DNA of 64,000 nt from Nakaseomyces glabratus (lineage: Eukaryota; Ascomycota; Saccharomycetes; Saccharomycetales; Saccharomycetaceae). Location: assembly GCF_010111755.1 (NCBI RefSeq), contig NC_088963.1, forward strand, positions 1,116,001-1,180,000. Reading direction: 5' to 3'. Under the pieces are notes generated by a model. That model was given only the letters and a program-made list of their open reading frames with translations. It was not told the origin of the DNA and made no database searches. The translations under genes were made by a program, and so were the position numbers. Positions 42,801 through 52,041 of this stretch are shown in pieces (positions within the stretch are counted from its first letter, which is position 1; each line of letters begins with the position of its first letter).

Positions 42801-45800
42801 GAGTGACACCCGAAGTAACCATTCTAAACTTAGCCCATCCTGACTTTTCCGCTTGTAAAAAGTCCCTATGCGATCGGAATAAATCATATTGAACATAATT
42901 CTCAATGGCAGGATCAAAGGCAGTGTCTGGACAAAATAATTCGATTAATGTTATACCAAAATAAATCCAACAGGAAGCCAGTGCAAAAGAACATTTACTC
43001 TCAATGAACGCTTCCATCTGCCCTAAAAAGTACGGATTTTGTAAAGGCTCTAGAACAGGAGCTTCAAGACCACGTAATTCGGAGAGCAACTCGTTATAGC
43101 TTCTATATATCACATTTGATCCCGTAAAAGCCTCTATTATTGCTACAATCCAGTCTACCAAAGTCTTGAATGTTTGCTCTAAAGAATGACTCGTAATTTG
43201 ATATGATGTGGATAATAAAGCCGATAGCAAAGCCTTTACATCATGAATAGTCTCATCAACTTGAGATCCTATTATTTCATGTAGATTGTTCGCCTTCGAT
43301 AGTGTAGTTTCAGCAAATTTTCCAGTTAATAGAGTTCCTGATTTTGATATCAAATTGTTATCATCAAAGGACCACAACAATGACAAGAATTTAGGATAGG
43401 AAGTGCTCTCTCGTGTTAATTTATAGCCATTTAATGTAGAAAATGACGACAATGCTAGTATATTAAAGAAAGTTGACGGTTTGTTTGCTTGTAATGCAGC
43501 TGTGTATACGATAATATCATCAAATTCATTTTCGAAGTAATTTCTTTTCTGAACTAAGAATGATTTAGAGATCACTTCTAACTCATCAATACCAGTTTTT
43601 AATTTAGATATTAGATCTTCTGCTATGTCTAAGTTGTCTCGACAAATTTCATCGAAGACAATAAAGAAAGTTTGCTTTAGATTGGAGATAATCTCCAAAT
43701 TGTTCGAGAACTGCAATTTAGCAATCTTGTCAAACTTAAACGATAATTCTTCAGCAACAATCCATAGTGACCATCCAACGGAAGTCCTTGGATAACTGTC
43801 CCGGAATTTAATCCATAAGGCCGACATTCCCTTACCTCTCTTCAGTTTTAAGCTGTCTTCGAAATTATCCATAGCCAACAGTATGGAATCAATAGCAAAT
43901 CCTTCCACTGTGGCATTTGAAATCCATTTTTGAACTTCGGTTTTATACACTCTCAATCTTGCTTCATCTTTTTTGCCACAGGTTTCGATTAAACTTAGTA
44001 AGACGAGCAATAGTTCGACGTGGCACTTATAAAAATTTTGTTGTTTCTCATAGCCATTACCACCAAATGATGAAATGAGGTAATTTTGAATCTGCATCAA
44101 AATCTCAAAGATTGGGACATTAGGTCTATTCTTTAGATACCTTCCATTGTATATTGCAGCAGATAGTTCAAGATAGTTCATGTCTTCCATTTTCAATGAT
44201 GTTGAAGCGTTTGAAATATGATTCAATTCAGTGATTAATTTGTTCAGTAATCTATGAGCAACAAATAAAAACATCACTTCTTCATCACTTGTTTTGATAT
44301 AAGATTTTCTGATCTGTGGGAGAAGGTAAACATTAATCAAAGGATTTATTAAGGATGATTGCTGGCTATCTTCGATGATCAAGGAATTGGTTTCTATCAA
44401 TTTAATAAATTGAACCAAGTGGTTTGATTGTAGCAAATTTGTGGTGTTACTTGTTACCGCCAGATTTTCGTACCATGAAGCAAGTGTTTTGCGGCAAAAA
44501 GGAGTGATTCTCGAGGCAAGAATATTACTTGAGATATTAGATGAATTTGATAGCAAGTATTGTATTTCTGCAAATGAGTTCAGTTGAGACAAGTGTACTG
44601 GCATAAACTTTTGTAATGGCATACTACCATCCATGCTTTCATATATCAAGTTCTTGTCAAAGGTTGTTGTTCTATCAGGTAAAGCTTCAAGGTATATCTC
44701 AACACCTCTATTTCTCATAGCTCTGGACAGCTCGCCATAATGAGGGTCAACAGTCAAAAACAACCTGAAATTAGGATGCGGTTTCAATACTCTCGTAGAC
44801 CCATCTTCGTTACTGCATTCATTGATTAGCAGTGTGCTCTCAGTTTCCAATAATGAGTTCAACCTATCTAAAACGGAAGGGGAGCACAAGTTAGCGTTAT
44901 CTAATATTAGCCAATGTCCTTTCTCGATAGCTTGGATTAGCATACCATCAAACCATTCAAACTTAACAGGCATGTCTTTTCCGATTAAATTAGTTATCTT
45001 GGATGCTTGTAATAGTAAATTGTTGTATTTTTCATTGTGATCAAGCAAATGTACAACTGACAGCACCTCCTGTTGAAATGATATCTCATTTAGAACAGTT
45101 CTCTCATTAATAGACTCGTACAGCCTAATCATCTTCATTAGTTGTTGGAAGTCTTGTATCTCTTTTGTAATTTCTTGTTGAATAAAATCAGCTAAAATGG
45201 ACAAAATGTCTGTCCTTATTTGAGATAGTTTTCTGTTAAGATCCACTTGTTCATAACCACCTAGTATATCCATACTGTCTACATCACTATTCATTGAAAA
45301 GACATCCACCTTTTGACCAACAACATCAGCAATAAAGTTAATAAGTTCCGTTTTTCCGGACTTGCTTGGACCAACTATAATGGCAGGCCAGTTGTACTTA
45401 ATACACCTTATTAATGATTCGTAGGCATCAAAATTACATTGTAATGGTACAATCTTTTTCAAGGATGGATGATGGTATGATGAACATCTCTCTATAATTT
45501 CACTATTAACTTGTAATGTTTCTGGAAGCACACAATAAAACTTATCCCGTGTTGGTATTTTGCCAAAGATTGATTTTATCAGTTGGTTTACGTATGTTTT
45601 ATCGGCATCAGCTCTAAATCTTTGGGTGACAATGGTGTCAACATAATTTAAAGGATCATCACTTATTTCTGAAGAGCGGAGCAGTTTTAACCACCTTAAG
45701 GTATCTCTTAGGTTGAATTCCCATGGTGAACCAAAAGCACCGAATGACTTCTTATGTACTAATTCATCCTCCATCAAAGAAATAAACCTAATCATCTTCT

Positions 45801-48800
45801 CAACGATGTCCTCTTTTATTTCAGGATATAGATGGTTTGCAATCTTCAACAAATCGTGATAGTCCAGCATATCAACATAAACAACACTGAAACGGTTAAC
45901 AAATGACTTTGGTAAACCTTTTCTACCACCACCTTGATATTGTGGGTTTTGAGCAGCAAATACCATGAAATTAGGATGGCACGAAAAAGACCTATCAAGT
46001 TCTGGAATGTAAGCCATACCACGATGATCTAAGCAGGCGTTCAAACCTTCTAAAACTGACTGAGATGCTAAATTCATCTCATCAAGTAACACCCATTCAC
46101 CTAATTGCATGGCTCTTAAAAATGGCGCGTCCTTCCATATAAATTCACCACTATTCTCTCCTGGAGCATCTGAACCAAACAAATCCACTAAATCTGTTTG
46201 TTCTGACAAGTTTATACGAGTTAGATTGTTCCCCGTGGCATTAGCTAAAGCAGTTATTAAACTGGTTTTACCAACACCTGGACTACCTTCAAGCAAAATT
46301 GGTTTATGTACTTGCATGGCACGTATAACTTTCATAGTGTTGACTGTGGTAGTAGGGGCACTAAAGTTGAAGGTAACAGAGTTTTTGGTAGCATCCTTGA
46401 TTGGAATTGAGAACAGTCCTGCACATACTTTATTATCCCTCACTGTAACCTCAACTTTCTGGCCAATATAAGAAGTCAGATCCTCATTGGTAATGTTTGA
46501 CAAATACTCGATACATTCAAACTTTAGTTTTTTTAGGAGCCTCTCATCTTCGGCAAAATGCGCAGTGTTATTTGTTCCAAGTGCGTCTATGAAAACCATA
46601 GATGCACCGTGAACAAGAACTGCGTAGTGATTATTAATAGAATCATATGATTCATTAATGAATTCTACCCATGATAAAATATCTCTCAAAGATACAACAC
46701 CACTTGAGGCATCACCTCCACCGAACTTTTTGCCAAACCATTCGGTGAATTTACATATTATGTTTGCAAATTCCTGCTTCTTTATTTGCAATCTATCTTC
46801 AACAATCATGGTAATGTCTGCCAAGTTATCCATGGATGGAACCCATATCTCAGTAAAACGATTCCGTAAAGCTGGAGACAGTTCTTTCTTACCATAATCA
46901 CCACCTGGGTTCATTGTTGCAAAAAATTGAAACCTTTCAGAGGCAGTTACTAGGGCATCAGATGAACCTTTCTCAGCTAAAAGCAGACTTCTTTCTGGTT
47001 CTAGAACACTGTTTAACCTTTCTAGCACTGAGTCATCCGCAAGTGAAATTTCATCAAGTAGGAAAAAATTGCCACTTTTCATGGCTTGGACAAGTGGACC
47101 ATCTTTCCATTCAAATAGTATATTCATATTTTTAATACTATTTTCTATCTTAGTTTGTAATTGATGATCAACTTCGCTTTTATCTAGCTTATTGTAGCTT
47201 CTTATCAGATCATCGACTGTATAAGAGTTTGGCTCGTCATTATTAATATTCAATATCGGTAATACAAGATTTTTGAATTCCTCTTGTAGTCCTGATCTAT
47301 TACGCACAGGTCTCTGTGCACCAAGAATATCACCAGTTTCGGTATTCTGATGAGCATTCAAAATGATTAAGTTGTTTCTCAAATATTTAGATAATAGTTG
47401 AAAAACCGTAGTTTTACCACAACCTGTTTCACCAACTAGTAATATAGGTTCTTTGTTCTTCATAGCTGACGATACTAACACAACAAGCTTTCTTAATGCA
47501 TTCGTCCACACAATAGAATTATCCTTTAGGATGTCGGTGTCTTCGAGATTCATATAATACTTATTCATGTTCAATTTAACTTTCATTACACGTTCTAGTA
47601 CCTTTTTCACTAATAGTTTCTCGGTGTTTGATCTGCATCTCTCGGCAAGAAGCATGTAACCATTAGCAGCGAGTTCTTCATATCCAACTGCGTCTCGCAT
47701 TGCCCATCTAAATAAATCTCTCAACGTGGCAAAGCTATTCTTCTGTTCAAATAATCTATTGGCAGAGCGTTCAATAGCCAGTTGTCTGTAGACTTCAACG
47801 ATTTTTTTAGCATATGTAGGTGCTATTTGGCAACGTTCTCTTAAAATTATTTCTAATTCATCTTGAGGGATGTCATCAAAATGCAATTCCAGGAAACGGT
47901 TTCTAAAGGCTCTGGATAAAAATTTACGACCACCATATAGGCCAGGTGGATTCTGAGTAGCAAATAACATGAAATCAGGGTGAGGATGGACAACTTCTTG
48001 TGTTTCAGGAATAAATAATTCCCTATTGTCGTCTAAAAGTCTGTTCAATGCCTCTAAAACGTCTGTTGGAGCCAAATTCAATTCATCTAGTACAATCCAA
48101 TAACCTTTTCTCAAAGCTTCTACTAAGATACCTTCTTTGAAGGACAGTTTTCCTGTATCATCCGTAACATACGTACCTAAGTATTCTTGTAAGTCTGTAT
48201 GTTCATGATTGTTGATACGGACAAAAGTATGGCCCGTGATATCAGCTAAATACTTGATCATACTTGTTTTACCTGCTGATGTAGGACCTTGAATTAACAC
48301 TGGAAATCTGCTTCCCAAAGTAGCCCTGACAAGGTTCATCATATTTTTTTCAACAAAAGGAGTGATAATATAATGTGCTTGAGGTTTTAACTCACCAGGT
48401 CCCTTCTTCATCCAATAATGCTTAAATTGAATATAGTTCTCCCCAGGTGATTGCGGAATTTGAGATAAGACAGATTTTATGTTTTTGAGTCTGCCAATGG
48501 TGTACTTCGAAATTAAAGGACGTAAAATATCTTCTGATTTCTGGTCCAATAAGGTCAAGAAACTCATACAAAAACCATCATATAAGGCCCGTCTTAGTCC
48601 ATATACATGGACAATGTCACAAACATATAATAATGTTCTGGTAAGAGTTCTTATACTGAAGTGTGGTCTCTGATTTGATCCATCGACGATGACATTGTTC
48701 TCTGAAAGCTTTTTAGTTTCAAGATAGAGTTCTGCGATGTCATTACCAACCCATTCATCACTGACACTGTATTTTCCGATATACTTATCAATAATTGCAA

Positions 48801-51531
48801 GTAAATCACTAATGTCCCTATCTGGAGAATGAACATAAATCTCGGTAAACCTAGAACGAATACCAGACGGAAGCTCTTTTTTACCTACATCAGTGGCAGG
48901 ATTCATACAGCCAAATAATCTGAAGTCAGGATGTGCTTTGATTGGAAGCATATCACCCTTGTCAGCTAATAAAATGCTTCTAGATTCTGGATCTGCTAGC
49001 AAATCGGATATACTTTCTAATGTGTCGGCAGATGCTAAGTTAATTTCATCAAGTAGCAGCCATTCACCATTTTTAATAGCTTTTACAAGTGCACCTTCAA
49101 CAAAATTAAAGACAAACGAATTCTCCAAGCTTGAAGATTGAACCTCGAACTTTTCTACATCATCTTTGAATAATTGCCATTTCTTGAAGAGTTGAGATTT
49201 TTCATTACTATTGAGCTTGCGTCTTTTCTTCTGAGAATCACGATTTTCTTCATCCTTATGTGATTGAAGAATGGTAGATGCCATTTTAAATGCTTCGTTC
49301 CAAAGCTTTACTACATTCTTCCAATTACCACGGTTGAAGAATTTATGAAGCATTTTATAAAACCTTTCATTTTTCTTCATGGAGAATGTGGATGCAAAAA
49401 GTATTTCAAATTCCTCTTGTATAGGAATGGCAATTGATTTAGAGTTAACAGGTTTGTAACCACCCAATAAATCACCAGATTCAGTTTGTTGTGATACATT
49501 AATAACATTTAAAGTCTTGTGTAAAAGTTTCGATACCTGCTGTACAACAGTTGTCTTACCAGTACCTGTCTCACCAACAAGAAGTAGCGGTTCATTCATT
49601 TGTATTGACATGGCAATTTGTTCCATAAGTCTTAAAGAATGATTTGTGGTAGCAAAATTAGTACTATTCACAGATTTCTTTTGCATATTTAAAGAGTTCT
49701 TCTCAAGTTTAGAGCGCCCGATTTTGATGAAATTATCCTGGTTTTCAAAGCTAGGGACACGACTATTGAGATAAACCAATATTCTGGATTCTGGTATTTC
49801 TAACGTTCTACCAATTCCATGATAAAGAGGTTCTAAGGCACGATATTCTCCTACAGCTGCAGTGAAGCAATCTGCTGTTTCTGCAAAAATATCGTCAAAT
49901 ACACTTGTCTCTATCAGATGATCAGAATCTTTGATGTTATTCGCAGTAAATATAGACGTCAATCTGTGGCACAGTTTTGTTAAATCTCTTATGGAAATAC
50001 CTCTTGAATGGCTGCCTTTATTCAGGGAAATAAATTTAGGGTCTTGGTAAATTGAATGTATGTTGTGATAAGTTTCAATAAGTTGAGGAATTAATCTAGT
50101 TAGCAGAGAAAATTTCTTCGACAAGATCTCTTCGAGGTCCTTGTCAGAAGGTTCTTCTAGAGAAACAATATTCCAAGCACTTTTACCGATCATGTTGATT
50201 ACTGGCTCAGAATCCTTTGTTGAGTTTCTTTCGCTGGTTTGTACTGTCGCAATTAACTGAAACCCTTTTGCTGCTTTCAATGTTTCACCACGAGACGGTA
50301 TTGTCAGTTCCCTTTTCTCCAGTAGTGAGAGAATTACAGATAAAACTTCTGTAGGAGCCTTATCAATATCTTCTATCAAAACCCATCTACCTTCTTTGAC
50401 AGCAGTTGCAAGTACACCTGATTTCCATGTAAATGTGCCTGGTTTTTCACCAGAGGTATATGTACCAATCAGAAGTTTAGCATCTGTTTGTTCACCTAAG
50501 TGGATTTTAACAACAGAGTCATGTGTTTTCATATATTTGCTTAATTCATTGATTAAAAAGGTTTTACCAGTACCAGCCTTACCGACAAGCATCATAGGTT
50601 CATTTTTCTGGATAAGCTTTGCCAGTTTTTTTAGTACAGCAACAGTCTGTTTGGTCGGAACATAGTCGAAATCGTAATCTCTGGTATCTTTAGTAGTGAC
50701 TATTCTTGGGGTCAATATACCACAAATTGATACTATATGGTCTGTAAAGCAATCAGTACCGAATGTTATTATGTTCGATGAAGTGGGATTACTCTCATCA
50801 CCGATTTTTGGTAGACTGAAGAATTCAGAGAATCTATGGGCTTCATTCAATTCCATAAATTTATAATTCACATTACTCAAACCTTCATAGTACCCTGGAA
50901 TATTGTTACAATTACCAATATACAGGTCAGTTGTTTCTAGTATATGCTTTTCGTTAGTGTTCAAAAGAGTGCATAAAACTCTCACAGCCAGGAATTTCAT
51001 TTCCATTGAACTTTCTTGAGTAGCTAGTATTTTGTAGAGGATTTCCATCTTAATATATTTATTGAAGATCTGCTGATTCTCATATAGGATACGATAGTAT
51101 GCAAGTAATATTTCAGATTTCTTTTCCATGTTTATTGCAGGTGAGTCTAATAATTTAGTGAAGTTATCAGCAAATTCTGACATGCAGTTATCGATAAGAT
51201 TAGTACTCATAGGGAAGATGGTGATAATTCTGGCAAGTTGGGAAAGAATTTCAATTGCTTCATCATCTGTACAGTGCTGTAAAGAAACAATCCATCTTGA
51301 GACAACTTCTGGAAATAGCTCCTCATAAATGTATACGTATGCGCTAGCTTCATATTTTCTAGCTAGTATGAACTGCGTCAAACCTTCCAAGTTAGATATC
51401 TGAGCAGAATTGCTCTTGGAGAATTCAAATAAATCTATAGTAGCATTCGGATTTCTTTTAACAAACTCATCTCTTCTTTGGAAGGCCTTATCCAAGTCGA
51501 ACACAACGGTGTCGGCAGATTGAATAGACAT
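36889..51531 (-). CDS. MDN1: Midasin, ribosome-assembly dynein-like AAA ATPase Mdn1
   Basis: 4880 residues from the ATG at 51531 (S. cerevisiae 4910); the frame is open further to a TTG. Mdn1 strips assembly factors (Ytm1, Rsa4) from pre-60S particles in the nucleus. Six AAA modules carry P-loops at about 315 (GKAGTGKT), 651 (GETGTGKT), 1080 (GPTSAGKT), 1365 (GETGCGKT), 1748 (GSPGVGKT) and 2053 (GPSKSGKT). Walker B-like LLDEINLA, VLDELNLA, LLDEISLA and LLDEMNLA follow modules 2-5; module 6 has LILDNANLC, with asparagine where a glutamate is usual. A long helical linker leads to an extremely acidic region (about 4020-4540). The C-terminal MIDAS domain has DNSKSMS near 4674, which binds the MIDO domains of substrates. 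One exon of 14.6 kb, the largest gene here. Confidence 0.97.
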   Translation of the reverse strand: MSIQSADTVVFDLDKAFQRRDEFVKRNPNATIDLFEFSKSNSAQISNLEGLTQFILARKYEASAYVYIYEELFPEVVSRWIVSLQHCTDDEAIEILSQLARIITIFPMSTNLIDNCMSEFADNFTKLLDSPAINMEKKSEILLAYYRILYENQQIFNKYIKMEILYKILATQESSMEMKFLAVRVLCTLLNTNEKHILETTDLYIGNCNNIPGYYEGLSNVNYKFMELNEAHRFSEFFSLPKIGDESNPTSSNIITFGTDCFTDHIVSICGILTPRIVTTKDTRDYDFDYVPTKQTVAVLKKLAKLIQKNEPMMLVGKAGTGKTFLINELSKYMKTHDSVVKIHLGEQTDAKLLIGTYTSGEKPGTFTWKSGVLATAVKEGRWVLIEDIDKAPTEVLSVILSLLEKRELTIPSRGETLKAAKGFQLIATVQTSERNSTKDSEPVINMIGKSAWNIVSLEEPSDKDLEEILSKKFSLLTRLIPQLIETYHNIHSIYQDPKFISLNKGSHSRGISIRDLTKLCHRLTSIFTANNIKDSDHLIETSVFDDIFAETADCFTAAVGEYRALEPLYHGIGRTLEIPESRILVYLNSRVPSFENQDNFIKIGRSKLEKNSLNMQKKSVNSTNFATTNHSLRLMEQIAMSIQMNEPLLLVGETGTGKTTVVQQVSKLLHKTLNVINVSQQTESGDLLGGYKPVNSKSIAIPIQEEFEILFASTFSMKKNERFYKMLHKFFNRGNWKNVVKLWNEAFKMASTILQSHKDEENRDSQKKRRKLNSNEKSQLFKKWQLFKDDVEKFEVQSSSLENSFVFNFVEGALVKAIKNGEWLLLDEINLASADTLESISDLLADPESRSILLADKGDMLPIKAHPDFRLFGCMNPATDVGKKELPSGIRSRFTEIYVHSPDRDISDLLAIIDKYIGKYSVSDEWVGNDIAELYLETKKLSENNVIVDGSNQRPHFSIRTLTRTLLYVCDIVHVYGLRRALYDGFCMSFLTLLDQKSEDILRPLISKYTIGRLKNIKSVLSQIPQSPGENYIQFKHYWMKKGPGELKPQAHYIITPFVEKNMMNLVRATLGSRFPVLIQGPTSAGKTSMIKYLADITGHTFVRINNHEHTDLQEYLGTYVTDDTGKLSFKEGILVEALRKGYWIVLDELNLAPTDVLEALNRLLDDNRELFIPETQEVVHPHPDFMLFATQNPPGLYGGRKFLSRAFRNRFLELHFDDIPQDELEIILRERCQIAPTYAKKIVEVYRQLAIERSANRLFEQKNSFATLRDLFRWAMRDAVGYEELAANGYMLLAERCRSNTEKLLVKKVLERVMKVKLNMNKYYMNLEDTDILKDNSIVWTNALRKLVVLVSSAMKNKEPILLVGETGCGKTTVFQLLSKYLRNNLIILNAHQNTETGDILGAQRPVRNRSGLQEEFKNLVLPILNINNDEPNSYTVDDLIRSYNKLDKSEVDHQLQTKIENSIKNMNILFEWKDGPLVQAMKSGNFFLLDEISLADDSVLERLNSVLEPERSLLLAEKGSSDALVTASERFQFFATMNPGGDYGKKELSPALRNRFTEIWVPSMDNLADITMIVEDRLQIKKQEFANIICKFTEWFGKKFGGGDASSGVVSLRDILSWVEFINESYDSINNHYAVLVHGASMVFIDALGTNNTAHFAEDERLLKKLKFECIEYLSNITNEDLTSYIGQKVEVTVRDNKVCAGLFSIPIKDATKNSVTFNFSAPTTTVNTMKVIRAMQVHKPILLEGSPGVGKTSLITALANATGNNLTRINLSEQTDLVDLFGSDAPGENSGEFIWKDAPFLRAMQLGEWVLLDEMNLASQSVLEGLNACLDHRGMAYIPELDRSFSCHPNFMVFAAQNPQYQGGGRKGLPKSFVNRFSVVYVDMLDYHDLLKIANHLYPEIKEDIVEKMIRFISLMEDELVHKKSFGAFGSPWEFNLRDTLRWLKLLRSSEISDDPLNYVDTIVTQRFRADADKTYVNQLIKSIFGKIPTRDKFYCVLPETLQVNSEIIERCSSYHHPSLKKIVPLQCNFDAYESLIRCIKYNWPAIIVGPSKSGKTELINFIADVVGQKVDVFSMNSDVDSMDILGGYEQVDLNRKLSQIRTDILSILADFIQQEITKEIQDFQQLMKMIRLYESINERTVLNEISFQQEVLSVVHLLDHNEKYNNLLLQASKITNLIGKDMPVKFEWFDGMLIQAIEKGHWLILDNANLCSPSVLDRLNSLLETESTLLINECSNEDGSTRVLKPHPNFRLFLTVDPHYGELSRAMRNRGVEIYLEALPDRTTTFDKNLIYESMDGSMPLQKFMPVHLSQLNSFAEIQYLLSNSSNISSNILASRITPFCRKTLASWYENLAVTSNTTNLLQSNHLVQFIKLIETNSLIIEDSQQSSLINPLINVYLLPQIRKSYIKTSDEEVMFLFVAHRLLNKLITELNHISNASTSLKMEDMNYLELSAAIYNGRYLKNRPNVPIFEILMQIQNYLISSFGGNGYEKQQNFYKCHVELLLVLLSLIETCGKKDEARLRVYKTEVQKWISNATVEGFAIDSILLAMDNFEDSLKLKRGKGMSALWIKFRDSYPRTSVGWSLWIVAEELSFKFDKIAKLQFSNNLEIISNLKQTFFIVFDEICRDNLDIAEDLISKLKTGIDELEVISKSFLVQKRNYFENEFDDIIVYTAALQANKPSTFFNILALSSFSTLNGYKLTRESTSYPKFLSLLWSFDDNNLISKSGTLLTGKFAETTLSKANNLHEIIGSQVDETIHDVKALLSALLSTSYQITSHSLEQTFKTLVDWIVAIIEAFTGSNVIYRSYNELLSELRGLEAPVLEPLQNPYFLGQMEAFIESKCSFALASCWIYFGITLIELFCPDTAFDPAIENYVQYDLFRSHRDFLQAEKSGWAKFRMVTSGVTPIYNELLAQSIEEPSAPEKPLVYRTNEAVDDLFDEWNAFLLSSLSQDHINDLVQAGKLKHSISSRLDSLQVNSSKFVERVKSGFKMFSDLNDIFAGYIFAIKFGFDIMKQKLLNDNLHQGTTRLWAVNPLLTVSEYSVKQHFKNMFVMLQRASANNYDADRTLLHFVRLFRYFKQSDELLDIFHESLHTLYARWSMRKMQSEKKQEEQAKTFKYTDESDDFEREFREMFPDYDDELNLSEDIKSQDEETVDLYHQLTIEYMNLFSSDEQLSLNDVITEGTKISSLDNSLSAQLTSGIVTPETLLSVANILAQKINGFDKTENKSFSIFKDFSIPESKKAARSILTLLGKVNELLNQWPENATLQDLFRTCHEFLSFTLDTTIARQLQKLEQIYTILTEWEKYASSTVSLNDYITEIVNTLVSWRRMELRSWSELLLNEDKQAQRSISKWWFYLYETIILPTESNMDGENEKQYKLLQALNVFFSESTIGEYDHRINLVISFKEHLLNSFPNKEQTINALTNIILYYKQFQEKVQDVIKTTRKTLDKDMKDIILLASWKDVNIDALKQSSKKSHNNLYKIVRKYRNVISGKVTDLITGGLQFSKPKSLGPRNLNNLNLETLCVDLSSVTDVDEPLKLHKNFRNIDTIVHNMKHFTNIVKQWDAPDFTQLSEEYLSEADRLRKETPSQYKKEIKKHLAALKVQKRKLLSDGIKELRRIGLKSSYRIDIQKVQSSSTLILANAPALVQLSDSTRDEWFYKLIDLLPRLRSAISEPNEEVPITSLEKGMAITENLVFSLIVTRTPILELQENSKVIEQKLLYIRKFMNSNFALKFNTQHKCIKNMSSDVSAILNLVNYSLETLSSVSQYNNKDNDNINSCYQFLKTSKEKFMSLENMISNALNYDISFSDVRNEFSSLILSSRTEVQKISTPNNSMFIQPVHDYLLNVGSIELNDELTRNDESHFEAITSLASKLSDAVLVRFQKVMSNNFDNLSESDDKWLQLLSKKLLSSLKDMNSKNISKLVSELYEMIISCDYSKGESIKLRKILKFVLPFICGYVGLSENLLEKTWSFYYQLSSGTYVFGTILYNLAKDGFCSPPPPSEETYDENLHEGTGLGDGEGAENKSNDIDQDEDLTEDAQTSNQDQKDKDDREDDDEDNAVDMEGDMAGELEDISDQDNSDDSDNESDEEELDEEINDIDDDDANAVDDKMWDEKVDDNLKEKETDNQIENQNNESEDVQAAENEQQENGDEGSNKEPDSKEENNEDQQNDSENQNGDEQEQDLDNEESGEEDVGQQEDEVVNDEKEEQMFDAPEIETMELPEDMQLDSEEESKSDNEEEEDDMKDSGFESNAEEMEVEEDILDEKQNKDDMEVDNLEEENIEEENNLSDANEENDNQEGENNDEDNNDVDMQDEEQTLQEEPQTENGETGTNIDDEGAEGIENYLDNNDETSEANAEQNAGAKGAGADTKDDEDQENIGDSGMTNLEHQEQEKDSENHNDSSREKANEVLKELGDSLKEYHNRRQEINNPSNDENKENENKANQRPDEFEHLDGANTETDTQALGGANQEEANKIDDDLAINDDLDEEEKIDSDIDTDDAANLESHNEIKEELEEDLNTDIQKDTDSKSQGAFASTMKDLSIEDKEIYENDGLFKREDYENELDQLMDEIDKETNLKAEIDKPQRDLTESRELWRKSEIETVELSARLGEQLRLILEPTLATKLRGDYKTGKRLNMKRIIPYIASQYRKDKIWLRRTKPSKRQYQIMLALDNSKSMSESKSAQLAFNSLCLVSKTLSQLESGGLSIVRFGEYTKEVHSFDQNFSNDSGSKVFQWFNFQEDKTDVKRLVGESIKIFERARAYSDNDQWQLEIVISDGLCEDHDTVERLVRRARDKKIMLVFVIIDNLGQSNESIMDMSQVKYVPDSSGNLQLKITKYLDTFPFEFYVVVHDIVELPEMLALILRQYFSDLASQ

Positions 51532-51741
51532 CGGAAGGTTGTTAAAACTTAAAGTCAGAATAATCAAAGATGTTTCTTAAATAACCTTTCTGATTTAAAG
51601 TTAGGGAATAATGAAAAAATACTGTTGTATCTTCACAAGATGTAGTATTCAGTCTCAATATCTATTCTAAATTACAATAATATGGGCAATAAATCGAATG
51701 AATAACGCTGACTAGACTGTATATGTTATAAGCTTTATTTC

Positions 51742-51751
51742 AGCTCATCGC
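51742..51751 (-). promoter_or_regulatory. PAC motif upstream of MDN1
   Basis: AGCTCATCGC, directly followed by CAATTTTTTCAAAATTTCAC, an RRPE-like A/T block. It is about 211 bp before the MDN1 ATG. PAC plus RRPE is the classic signature of yeast ribosome-biogenesis genes. Confidence 0.75.
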
Positions 51752-51858
51752 AATTTTTTCAAAATTTCACTCGCAGCCTGGGAGCCCAAGATGGGCATCG
51801 CAAAATGAATCTGAAAAATTTAACAAAAACAATGAAAATTTTCAGAAAAGGAAGGATT

Positions 51859-51868
51859 GCGATGAGCT
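51859..51868 (+). promoter_or_regulatory. PAC motif upstream of REX3
   Basis: GCGATGAGCT about 174 bp before the REX3 ATG, preceded by TGAAAATTTTCAGAAAAGG (RRPE-like). With the motif at 51742 it forms a mirror-image arrangement within the 510 bp MDN1-REX3 gap. Confidence 0.75.
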
Positions 51869-52041
51869 CGTTTGATGTTATGTGGTAACTTCAACACAAT
51901 AGCAAGCAATAACCATAATTGTTACCCTTCAGTTCAAGTGATTACAAAAGCACAATATGTGTCATACACCAATTTTTTTACAGCTTGTAATTGTTTACAG
52001 CAAAGATACGGATATTATAAGAGAATCTGATTCATTTGGTG

